In this document: piece after piece, positions 18,098-26,342 of the stretch | Position numbering within the stretch: position 1 is the first letter of the stretch | Layout: the number at the start of each line of letters is the position of its first letter | Assembly: GCA_913042885.1 (NCBI GenBank) | Contig: CAJWLW010000001.1 | Span: 1-64,000 of the forward strand | DNA from: an uncultured Lentisphaeria bacterium | GTDB lineage: Bacteria; Verrucomicrobiota; Lentisphaeria; JABSQK01; CAJWLW01 | Direction of reading: 5' to 3' | Length of the DNA stretch: 64,000 nucleotides | Made by a program: the position numbers and the translations under genes | Notes under the pieces: model-generated | Databases searched by the model: none | Told to the model about the DNA's origin: nothing | What the model saw: the letters and a program-made list of their open reading frames with translations, nothing else

Positions 18098-21000
18098 ATG
18101 CAAACAAAGTCGCCATCGCCCGATGAACTGGCACAGCTGTTCGCCGAGCCGCCGCTCGAGTACAGCGATTTCATGACCTATTTCTGGGAGTCAGGCAAGC
18201 TCTCGAAAGAGCAGCTGACCTGGCAACTCGAACAGATAAAGGCGAAAGGCGTCGGCGGCACCTGGTATTATCCTCGCTACGTGCGCGGCGAGCCGCACGC
18301 GCAGCCGCCCTACTGGAGCGATGGCTGGTGGGAATTCTTCGAGCACTATGTCGCCGAACACGAGCGCCTCGGCATGACGGTCTGGTTTGCCGACTGGACC
18401 GGACAGGAATCGTGGCAGGACAAACTGCGCGCCGAGAGCGAGCACAACCCGGATCTGAAAGGCGGACGGCTGGTCATCCATCAGGCCGAAGGGCGCGACG
18501 ATGAAACGCTGCAGTTCGAAATTCCTGCTGATGAGGAATTGCTCTGTGCACGAGCCTTTCGTGTCATCCAGGGGGCGTCACCGCAAAGTCCCAACGAGAC
18601 AATCAAACTCGACGGCGACGACAGCCTCGACCTTGCCGACAAAATCGCCGACGGGCGGCTGAGCTGGCAGGTGCCGGACGGGGCGTGGATGGCCGCGGTG
18701 GTCTGCAGTCAGCCGCACGACCTCGACTACCTCAACCCGCATGTGGCCCAGCGCTGGCTCGATATCTACTGGGAACCGCACATCGAACATCTCGGGCGAT
18801 TTGTGCCGGATACGCTGCGCGGATATCTGCAGGACGAAATCTATGTGCTGGGCGGCAATATCGTTTACGCGGAGAGCCTGCTGGCGCGATTCCAGTCGGA
18901 GAACGGGTACGATCCGCGCCCTCACCTGGTCGGTCTGTTCCATGATATCGGCGACTTCACCGACAAGATACGATGCGAATACTACGACGTGATGTCGGCT
19001 TTGCTCGAGGAGAATCTTTACCGACCGCTCTCCGACTGGCACGAGGCGCGCGGCATGCAGTTCAGCACCATCGCCACGTGGGGACGGCAGAGCATGCTGG
19101 GGCAGACCTACCAGTACGGCGACATTTTCCGCCTGTGCCGCTGGTTTCACATCACCGGCAACGAGGACCCCGGCCACACCGAACCCGGCGGGCGATGTTT
19201 CGCAGACGCCAAGTTGTCCAGCTCGGTTCTGCACCTGTACGAGCGCGACCGCGCCGCGATGTGCGTCTACTGGGGGTCCGGCCATGGCATGACCCAGGAA
19301 GAAAACCTAGCGTGGACGAATGAGAATTATGCGTACGGGCTCAACATGTACAATACCCACGGCGGCCTCTACGGCAGCCTCGGGAGCTGGTACGAATGGG
19401 TGCCGCCCTCCGTGCACTTCCGGCAGCCGTACTGGGAGCATTGGGATTGCTTTACGCAACATGTGTCGCGCCTCAGCGCGGTCCTGAGTCAGGGTGTGCA
19501 TCGTGCTGACGTGGCCTTGCTGTATCCGCTGACCTCGATCCACGCGAACTGGTTGAAGGGCGACCACTTCACTGCTGCCGGGGACGAAATCGAGATGGAA
19601 GGCATGGCCCTGGCCCAGCAGATCTATACAAGCGGGATCGACTTCGATTTCGTCGATGACCTCAAGCTGAACGAAGCCACTGTCAACGATGGTATCCTGC
19701 ATATCGACGAACTCGAGTTCCGGGTCGTGCTGATGCCGCCGATGACTACGATCCGTACCGATACGCTTGAGAAAATCAAAGCCTTCTGCGAAGGCGGCGG
19801 CACCGTCATCGCTGTAAGTCATTTGCCGGGCGGTTCGGCGGAGCACGGCCGCAACGACCCGCGCATCCGTGAGCTGTTGGCAGAGCTGTTCGGCATCCCC
19901 ACCAGTTCAGATTATATCCACGCCGTCGGTAGATCAATGCAGGGACTGAGCAGTGTCAGCACGCAGCGGCATGCGGGCGGCGGCCAGGCCATTTTTATCC
20001 CGCAGCCGGAATTGCACCGCAACATCTGGCACGATCCGGGTTTCTTCCGGATCAAAGCCGATACGGCTACCGTCATTTCCAACGCGATCGAACGGGACGT
20101 GGTAGCATCAGGCGGGGTAACGCTTGGCGAAGCCGGGGATATCTACCACACACACCAGCGGATCGACGCGCTCGACGTCTACTTCCTCTACAACGTGCGG
20201 GCTGAAAAGAGAAGCCTGACATTCACCTTTCGGGTCGAGGGTGACCCCGAAATATGGGACACCTTCAGCGGCCGGATCTTGCCGTATCATCGGTTCGAGC
20301 GCCACGAAGGAAAGACGACAGTGCGGCTGGAGATGGAGCGGAATCAGGGCATCGTTCTGGTGTTCAGGGCCGGCGAGCGCCCCCAAATCGTGCACGACGA
20401 TCTCGACACGGTCGTGGATGTGCAGGCCGGCGCCGAAGGTCCGGTGATCGACGGCTACTGCACCACCGGCGGTCGCAAGCAGGTGCGCATCCAATACGGC
20501 ACCGAAACCTGCATCGGTGAGGCACGGATCGAATCGCCGCCGCCGCCGATCAATCTGGCGGGCGATTGGGACTTCGAGCTGCGGCCGACGATGGACAATC
20601 GCTGGGGCGACTGGCGTTGGCCTGCGAGTGATGCCATGGTCGGGCCCGAGGCGCGAATCTTTCGATACCGCGAGGAAGCGGCCGGCGCCGGCTGTGCCGC
20701 GGGCTGGCACCAGCCAGACTTCAACGATGCCGCCTGGGACGAAGTCACATATTCTTTCGGACCGTACTGGCTCGGTCTCGGTCCGTTCGCGGACGGTGCG
20801 GAACCTGACGACATCGCATCGATCATTGCCGGGGACGCCGATCCCGAGGGCGTCTGGGAAGAACATGTTTTTTCGCAGACACTGGGACACCTCAGCATGG
20901 ACATTTACGGTGCCCATGCCGGCGTCCACGGTCTCGACGATCACTTCATCTACTTCCCGGCGACCGGTGATGAAGAAGATTCATGGCGCTGTTTATTCAC

Positions 21001-22030
21001 CTGGGTGCACGTTTCGGAAGCGGGCGACTGGGATTTTCATTTCGGCCACGGCGACGGTCAGGATCAGCACGAACAACTCTGGGCGTACGATACCGGTGGT
21101 CACGGCGGTGCCGGGCAACGGGCCTGGATCAACGGCCGCGAGGTCGTGACGTTCGGCCCGGACCAGCAGGCCGCTATCGTGCCGGTGCGTCTGGAGCAGG
21201 GGCTGAATCGGGTCATGATCAAGCTGCTTCATCATCAGGGGCAATCGATAAATATCTATGCAGCCTTCCGCCCTACAGATGATGCAGCCGCGCAAGAAAC
21301 ACCGCCGCCGCCATATTTGAAATGGTTCGCCGGTGATAACTTGCCGACATACGACATTGCGCCGAACACTACTGGCCGGGTGGGCTGGTACCGTTTCGAA
21401 GCGCCGGCGGGGACACGGACGATCACACTGCCCCTCGAGGCCGCTGCGGCGCAAGCCTGGGTCAACGGCAATGAGGTCGAGATCCGCGACGGCTGTATCG
21501 ACGTCCCTTCACCTCTGGACCGTGTCGAAGGCTCGCCAATAGCCGACAGTGTTACTCAGATCGCATTGCGGTTGGAGCAAACGCCCGGATGCTATGCCGG
21601 CGCAGCAATCCCCGAGCCTGTGAGATTCACCTGTGGCCCCACGCGCATGCCTTTGGGTGACTGGTCCGGCTATGCCCTGGAAACATACTCCGGCGGCGCT
21701 GTCTACAGCAAAGAGTTCACGCTGACCGCGGCACACCTGGACACAGCGATTACGTTGGATCTGGGAGAGGCGCGGATCAGTGCCGAAGTCGAGGTCAACG
21801 GCCGATACGTCGGCGTCGGACTGGGCCGTCCCTACTGCTTCGACATCACAGAATACGTCCGCGAGGGCGTGAACGCATTGAAAGTGTCCGTCTACAATTC
21901 GCTGGCCAACCACTATGCCGTTGCGTTCCCGTCGTCGTATGTGTTCGAGGGGCAGACCGTGTCCGGACTGCTCGGTCCGGTGGAGCTGCGGTTCAGCACG
22001 CGGGTGCGGTTAACGGCAAACGCCCGGTGA
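18098..22030 (+). CDS. Large GH106-like (alpha-L-rhamnosidase-like) glycosyl hydrolase
   Basis: 1310 residues, no signal peptide. The N-terminal third resembles the barrel of GH106-type proteins: YFWESGKLSKEQLTWQLEQI, KGVGGTWYYPRYV, WWEFFEHYVAEHERLGMTVW. A middle segment with VALLYPLTSIHANW, FDFVDDLKL and AFCEGGGTVIAVSHLPGG is the flavodoxin-like domain these proteins carry. The C-terminal 350 residues include two carbohydrate-binding-like beta domains ending in VNGRYVGVGLGRPYCFDITEY. GH106 enzymes remove L-rhamnose from plant or microbial glycans. The lack of an export signal suggests it acts on imported oligosaccharides, or that the true signal is not recognised. Family call is by motif recall; GH2-like relatives are the alternative. 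Confidence 0.7.
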   Translation: MQTKSPSPDELAQLFAEPPLEYSDFMTYFWESGKLSKEQLTWQLEQIKAKGVGGTWYYPRYVRGEPHAQPPYWSDGWWEFFEHYVAEHERLGMTVWFADWTGQESWQDKLRAESEHNPDLKGGRLVIHQAEGRDDETLQFEIPADEELLCARAFRVIQGASPQSPNETIKLDGDDSLDLADKIADGRLSWQVPDGAWMAAVVCSQPHDLDYLNPHVAQRWLDIYWEPHIEHLGRFVPDTLRGYLQDEIYVLGGNIVYAESLLARFQSENGYDPRPHLVGLFHDIGDFTDKIRCEYYDVMSALLEENLYRPLSDWHEARGMQFSTIATWGRQSMLGQTYQYGDIFRLCRWFHITGNEDPGHTEPGGRCFADAKLSSSVLHLYERDRAAMCVYWGSGHGMTQEENLAWTNENYAYGLNMYNTHGGLYGSLGSWYEWVPPSVHFRQPYWEHWDCFTQHVSRLSAVLSQGVHRADVALLYPLTSIHANWLKGDHFTAAGDEIEMEGMALAQQIYTSGIDFDFVDDLKLNEATVNDGILHIDELEFRVVLMPPMTTIRTDTLEKIKAFCEGGGTVIAVSHLPGGSAEHGRNDPRIRELLAELFGIPTSSDYIHAVGRSMQGLSSVSTQRHAGGGQAIFIPQPELHRNIWHDPGFFRIKADTATVISNAIERDVVASGGVTLGEAGDIYHTHQRIDALDVYFLYNVRAEKRSLTFTFRVEGDPEIWDTFSGRILPYHRFERHEGKTTVRLEMERNQGIVLVFRAGERPQIVHDDLDTVVDVQAGAEGPVIDGYCTTGGRKQVRIQYGTETCIGEARIESPPPPINLAGDWDFELRPTMDNRWGDWRWPASDAMVGPEARIFRYREEAAGAGCAAGWHQPDFNDAAWDEVTYSFGPYWLGLGPFADGAEPDDIASIIAGDADPEGVWEEHVFSQTLGHLSMDIYGAHAGVHGLDDHFIYFPATGDEEDSWRCLFTWVHVSEAGDWDFHFGHGDGQDQHEQLWAYDTGGHGGAGQRAWINGREVVTFGPDQQAAIVPVRLEQGLNRVMIKLLHHQGQSINIYAAFRPTDDAAAQETPPPPYLKWFAGDNLPTYDIAPNTTGRVGWYRFEAPAGTRTITLPLEAAAAQAWVNGNEVEIRDGCIDVPSPLDRVEGSPIADSVTQIALRLEQTPGCYAGAAIPEPVRFTCGPTRMPLGDWSGYALETYSGGAVYSKEFTLTAAHLDTAITLDLGEARISAEVEVNGRYVGVGLGRPYCFDITEYVREGVNALKVSVYNSLANHYAVAFPSSYVFEGQTVSGLLGPVELRFSTRVRLTANAR

Positions 22031-22336
22031 CGTCGCTACCAGGCAATCGGCTGGCCCCGCGCCGGGAACACCCTCCGAGCCTCGTTGCTCGTTGGGACAC
22101 CGGCAATGGGAGTTTTCAAGAACAACCAAGCCGTGTTGACCGCACGGACCGGCTTGACCAAATATCGAGCCGGATGCAGGTGCCGGCAAAGAGCTCCGCC
22201 TGCATCCGCGGCGTTCGAAACATGAGCGATAAGCCTGGGACCCCGATCAAAGCATGCGCGAATGACGTTCTGTGCACAGCACCCGTCATCCCCACGGGCA
22301 TCATGCCCGCTGGCCGCGGCTCTTTAGGAGGCGACG
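22031..22336. other. Gap between the GH106-like gene and the M24 peptidase gene
   Basis: The gap holds a small hairpin (CGGGCATCATGCCCG near 22296) and the AGGAGG ribosome site of the next gene. A 107-codon frame starting with GTG at 22027 has no recognisable product. Confidence 0.4.
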
Positions 22337-23536
22337 ATGATCTTGTTTGATTACGACAAGGCGGTACACCTGATGGAGCGCTGGGGCGTGGATCTGCTCC
22401 TGCCCCATACGCTGCTTAATGCGGGCTACCTGGCCGACCACTGGAAGCACGACCTGTATACCAGCATCGGCGCCCATACGACCTTCGACAAGGATGAACC
22501 CTACCAGCTCTTCGTCGGGTTGCCCCGAGACCGGAAGATAGACCCTTTTATTACCTGCCGCCGGGCGAGCGAAGAGGGCGATATGTACAACTGGGGGATG
22601 TGGATCGAGGACCGGCGCGTCTGGGGTCTCGATGAAAGGCCGCGCTCGCTGAATAGCCCGCTGCCCCCCGTGACCGGCGAGATGTATGCGACCCCCTACG
22701 AGGCGGTGGCGGCTGCTTTGAAGGAGCGTGGGTTGGCGGGGGCGAGCATTGGCGTGGAGCGGCGTTACCTTGGGGTGGAGGGCTATGAAAAGCTGCAGCG
22801 GTTGTTGCCCGAGGCGCAGTTGCGGGAAGTGTTGGGGTTGTTTCTGGAATTGCGGGTGGTGAAATCGGAGGAGGAGGTGCGCCGGATGCGGGGCGCCGCC
22901 CAGGCGACGCAGCAGGCGCTGGAGGTTACCGTCGAGACGCTGCAACCTGGGATGACCGGGCTGGACTTGGAATCGCTGATCGGCGCGGAGCATTACCGTG
23001 CCGGCGCGCGCCACGAGTGGATCCACACCCAAATCGGACCACAGGGAATCGACGTGGTCGGGCCGAATCCCCAGGAAATAAAAACCGGGGACGTGGTGCG
23101 GATCGATACCGGCTGCAGCTACCGCCATTACCGGTCCGATTTTGGTCTGATGATCGCCGTCGGAGAGCCGAGCAAGGAATTGTTACAGATTTACGGGGCC
23201 GTGCGTCCAGCAATGGATGCTGTACTGGAGGCGCTGCGGCCGGGCGTATCGGCTCGCCAGCTCTTTGAAATTGGAAATCGTATCCTCGAGCGCGAGGGCT
23301 TCGAGAGCTATCTCATGTATTTTGGCCATGGGATAGGCAGAAATGTCAACGAGGAACCCGTACTGGCCGCGGATAGCAAGTGGGTTCTGGAGGAGAATAT
23401 GACGATGGCAATTGAGTTGGTCACTGTCCGGCCAGCGTTGGGCATGGTTGCGCTTGAGGACATCGTCGTCATCACCTCGGACGGACACGAGGATTTGAGC
23501 ACGATCGGGCGTGAGTTGCACATCGTGGAGGCTTGA
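22337..23536 (+). CDS. M24 family metallopeptidase (Xaa-Pro aminopeptidase-like)
   Basis: 399 residues with a creatinase-like N-terminal half and a pita-bread peptidase half. All five metal ligands are seen: Asp in VRIDTGC, Asp in RSDFG, His in YFGHGIGRNVNEEP, Glu in AIELVTV and Glu in ALEDIVV. The ATG follows AGGAGG by five bases. The family includes aminopeptidase P and creatinase-type hydrolases, so a small amide substrate rather than a peptide is possible. It is 56 bases upstream of the GHL10-like gene on the same strand. Cytoplasmic. Confidence 0.88.
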   Translation: MILFDYDKAVHLMERWGVDLLLPHTLLNAGYLADHWKHDLYTSIGAHTTFDKDEPYQLFVGLPRDRKIDPFITCRRASEEGDMYNWGMWIEDRRVWGLDERPRSLNSPLPPVTGEMYATPYEAVAAALKERGLAGASIGVERRYLGVEGYEKLQRLLPEAQLREVLGLFLELRVVKSEEEVRRMRGAAQATQQALEVTVETLQPGMTGLDLESLIGAEHYRAGARHEWIHTQIGPQGIDVVGPNPQEIKTGDVVRIDTGCSYRHYRSDFGLMIAVGEPSKELLQIYGAVRPAMDAVLEALRPGVSARQLFEIGNRILEREGFESYLMYFGHGIGRNVNEEPVLAADSKWVLEENMTMAIELVTVRPALGMVALEDIVVITSDGHEDLSTIGRELHIVEA

Positions 23537-23592
23537 GATGGACAAAATCGCCCGGCCCGCCGTGATGCAGAAACCGAAGTAAGGAGACGGAA

Positions 23593-25254
23593 ATGGCTAC
23601 AAATGTGCCGACGCAAGCAATCACGCTGGGCAGCATGAAACCCCGCGGGACTCGCCGCTTCATTTACAACAGTGATCCTTCGAACACCATGTGTCATCTC
23701 AGTGACCCTGTGGCGCGACCCGATGAGCTGCGACGAATCGTTCGCCTTTACGCCGGGGAAGGGAAAATCGATACCCTCGTACAGGAAATTTTTTCCCAGG
23801 CGATGACCCACTTCTGGCGCACGGACAAGTGTTCCCACGATATCCGGCCCCCGCACCAGCGACTGGTTCCCATGATGGACGACGGTCTGATGCCTGTTGA
23901 AGTCCTCATCGATGAGTGCCACAAGCAGGGAATGGAGTTCCTGGCCGGCTGGCGGATGAATGACCGGCACGGTTACAACCATCCGTTCTTCGAGAAGCTC
24001 TCCAGGGAAAAACCGGAGTGGATACTCACGGACTACAAGCCATCCTTCCGCGGCGCCCCCCCCGAGAGCCACAAGTACGGTTGCAGCCTGAACTACGCCA
24101 TCCAGGAGGTTCGTGACTGGCTCCTCTCCCTCATGGAAGAGATGGCAAACCGTTTCGATATCGATGGTGTCGAGTTCAACTTTACGCGTGGGCCTGAGTG
24201 TTTCCCCAGGGGCGAAGCTGCCGAGAGCCGCGACATCATGACCGGCTTTCTCCGACAGGTTCGGGAGATGCTGAATGAGGCCGGCAAGAAGAGGTCGAGC
24301 CCCATGACCCCGAATCCCGATGGTTCCAAGTCTCCGGAGAGGAGAAATCGCAACCTCCTGCTCGGCGTTCGCGTGTTTCAACAGGTCGAGACGTGTACGA
24401 AGCTGGGCTTCGACATCCCTGCGTGGATCGGGGAGGGGCTCGTCGATTACGTCGCGCCGAGCGACTGGTGCTTCACCAATTTCAATGCGCAGTACGAGGA
24501 GTTTGTCTCCCTGGCCCGGGCGCGCGACTGCTGCGTCTATCCCGAGGTACAGCCGAGACTGGGATACCAGGCAGGCATTGCCATGAGACCCGCTCGATAC
24601 CGCGCCGCGGTGCGCAACTTCTACGGCGCCGGGGCGGACGGGTTTTCGACGCAGAACTTCAACCCGTTCTACCAGGAGGGCGCCGACCGTCAGGATATCC
24701 TGGACTGTCTGAAGGAACTGAAGAGTCCGGAGGCCCTCGCCGCCTCCGCCGACCGGCACTACGTCTTCCTCCCGCTTTGGGGCGATGACATCAAGATCTA
24801 TGAGAGGCAGGAGATCGTGCTGTCACGGAAAGAGATCGGCCGGCGCGGGGAGTTCCGATGCCGTATTTGCGAAGAGTTCCCGGCGGAGCCCATCCTCCCC
24901 GTGATTGATGAAGGAACCTTGATTGACGACGTGACTGCGGCGAATGAGGGGAGCGGATTGATCTTCTTCCCGTTGGGCCTGTTGGAGGACGATGAGATAA
25001 CCGTCGACATCAACGGCAAGGTGATACCTCCTGAGCAGTTGAGATGGAAGTGGTACCACGGCTGGTTCCCATCATGCACGATCGCGTTGTCCAGTCCCCC
25101 GTTTGTCTACGGCGACAACTATCTTGGCGTGACGATCACAAAGCCCGCTGACGAGAGAAACAAGAGAAGGTCCGAAATCTACGAAGATGCCGGGGGAGAT
25201 ATCCGAATCGAACGGGTGGAATGCGTGGTTCGTGATCCGCGGGCAGCGGAGTGA
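23593..25254 (+). CDS. Family-10-like (GHL10-type) TIM-barrel protein
   Basis: 553 residues with a good AAGGAGA ribosome site. Barrel-like pattern: a strand at EFLAGWRMND, helix with NHPFFEKLSREKPEWIL, then the central FDIDGVEFNFTRGPECFPRG, and later VDYVAPSDWCFTNF and GADGFSTQNFN. This resembles the GHL10 group of glycoside-hydrolase-like barrels. A low-complexity basic stretch KKRSSPMTPNPDGSK is inserted about residue 235. The C-terminal 130 residues look like a beta domain. No signal peptide. Catalytic residues are not certain; Glu in VEFNF and Asp in PSDWC are candidates. Function otherwise unknown. Confidence 0.6.
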   Translation: MATNVPTQAITLGSMKPRGTRRFIYNSDPSNTMCHLSDPVARPDELRRIVRLYAGEGKIDTLVQEIFSQAMTHFWRTDKCSHDIRPPHQRLVPMMDDGLMPVEVLIDECHKQGMEFLAGWRMNDRHGYNHPFFEKLSREKPEWILTDYKPSFRGAPPESHKYGCSLNYAIQEVRDWLLSLMEEMANRFDIDGVEFNFTRGPECFPRGEAAESRDIMTGFLRQVREMLNEAGKKRSSPMTPNPDGSKSPERRNRNLLLGVRVFQQVETCTKLGFDIPAWIGEGLVDYVAPSDWCFTNFNAQYEEFVSLARARDCCVYPEVQPRLGYQAGIAMRPARYRAAVRNFYGAGADGFSTQNFNPFYQEGADRQDILDCLKELKSPEALAASADRHYVFLPLWGDDIKIYERQEIVLSRKEIGRRGEFRCRICEEFPAEPILPVIDEGTLIDDVTAANEGSGLIFFPLGLLEDDEITVDINGKVIPPEQLRWKWYHGWFPSCTIALSSPPFVYGDNYLGVTITKPADERNKRRSEIYEDAGGDIRIERVECVVRDPRAAE

Positions 25255-25274
25255 GCTCAGGAACTGCGTTGTGG

Positions 25275-26108
25275 CTACAGACCGGGAACATAACCCTTGC
25301 CGTAAGTCTCCGTGCCGGGCTTGCGAAAGTCGCCGGCCGCCGCCATCAGAGCCGTCTGTCCGCCGTCACAGACGAGGGTCTGCCCAATGATGTATCGCGC
25401 CTCGTCGGAGGCCAGGAATATCGCTACTCGCCCAATATCCCGCGCCTCGCCGATGAAACCCGCCGGCAGAACCAACCCTGCCTGCTCCTCATCGAAATCC
25501 TCGGATATCATGGCACGCTGGTTCTCTACGAGAACCCATCCGGAGGCGATCGCGTTGACCCGGATTCCCTTCTGGATCAACTCAACCGCCAGGGTCCGCG
25601 TGAAGCCCACGATCGCAGCCTTTGTGCCGGCATATACGGAGTGCTCAACCGCTCCCGCAAAGGCGTGTCCCGACGAGATATTGATGATGGCGCCGGCACC
25701 CTGCTCGATCATCGTGACCGCTGCCGACTGCGCCGCGAAGAACATTGCCCGCACATTGACATCGTAGAGCGTGTCGTACTGTTCGGGTGTGACGTCCGTG
25801 AAGGGCCGATTCATGGTAATCCCGGCGTTGTTGACCAGGATGTCCAGGCCACCCAGAAATTCGGCCGCCTTTATCGGTAGTTCTTTCGCCTGCTCGACGT
25901 CGTTGAAGTCCGCCTCAAACGCCTCGGCGCTGCCGCCGGCGCGCCGGATTTCCGCCACCGCGGAGAGGGCCCCCTTGTCGCTATGGGCGTAGTGCAGCGC
26001 AACGGCGGCGCCCTCGCGGGCGAATTCCAATGCCATGCCGCGGCCTATGCCCGTCCCGCTGCCGGTTACCAGAACCCGCTTGCCCTTCATTCTTGCGCCA
26101 TCGGCCAT
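25275..26108 (-). CDS. Short-chain dehydrogenase/reductase (SDR)
   Basis: 277 residues of classical SDR type. NAD(P) site VTGSGTGIGRG, then NNAG in ILVNNAGIT, catalytic Ser in INISSGHAF, and YAGTK with the catalytic Tyr and Lys. C-terminal GGQTALMAAAGDF region closes the fold. It reduces or oxidises a carbonyl/alcohol, perhaps of a sugar or acid given its neighbours. It is convergent with the GHL10-like gene (stop 21 bases away) and divergent from the first DUF4091 gene. Substrate not shown. Confidence 0.9.
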   Translation of the reverse strand: MADGARMKGKRVLVTGSGTGIGRGMALEFAREGAAVALHYAHSDKGALSAVAEIRRAGGSAEAFEADFNDVEQAKELPIKAAEFLGGLDILVNNAGITMNRPFTDVTPEQYDTLYDVNVRAMFFAAQSAAVTMIEQGAGAIINISSGHAFAGAVEHSVYAGTKAAIVGFTRTLAVELIQKGIRVNAIASGWVLVENQRAMISEDFDEEQAGLVLPAGFIGEARDIGRVAIFLASDEARYIIGQTLVCDGGQTALMAAAGDFRKPGTETYGKGYVPGL

Positions 26109-26342
26109 TGGTCAGCTCTCCCTTGCCCGTGGGCCTCGGCCAGTAAGCGTCTGACGGTCCCCAACCCCGTTCTGGCCGCCGAAATCGCACCCGAAACGGG
26201 CTGGGCAGGCCTTCGAAGCAAGGTAGTCGAGTGGACAGAGATGTACAAGCGGAAAGCAAGCGGCAACCGCCCGCTTCCACTTGCATTTGCCCGACTCCTT
26301 CGCTAGCTTCTGCAGTCGGGGCGTGGGGATGTCGTTTCCTGG

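Noticed and set aside
22027..22350. 107-codon frame starting GTG and overlapping the GH106-like stop
   Set aside because: No recognisable product; overlaps the ribosome site of the next gene.
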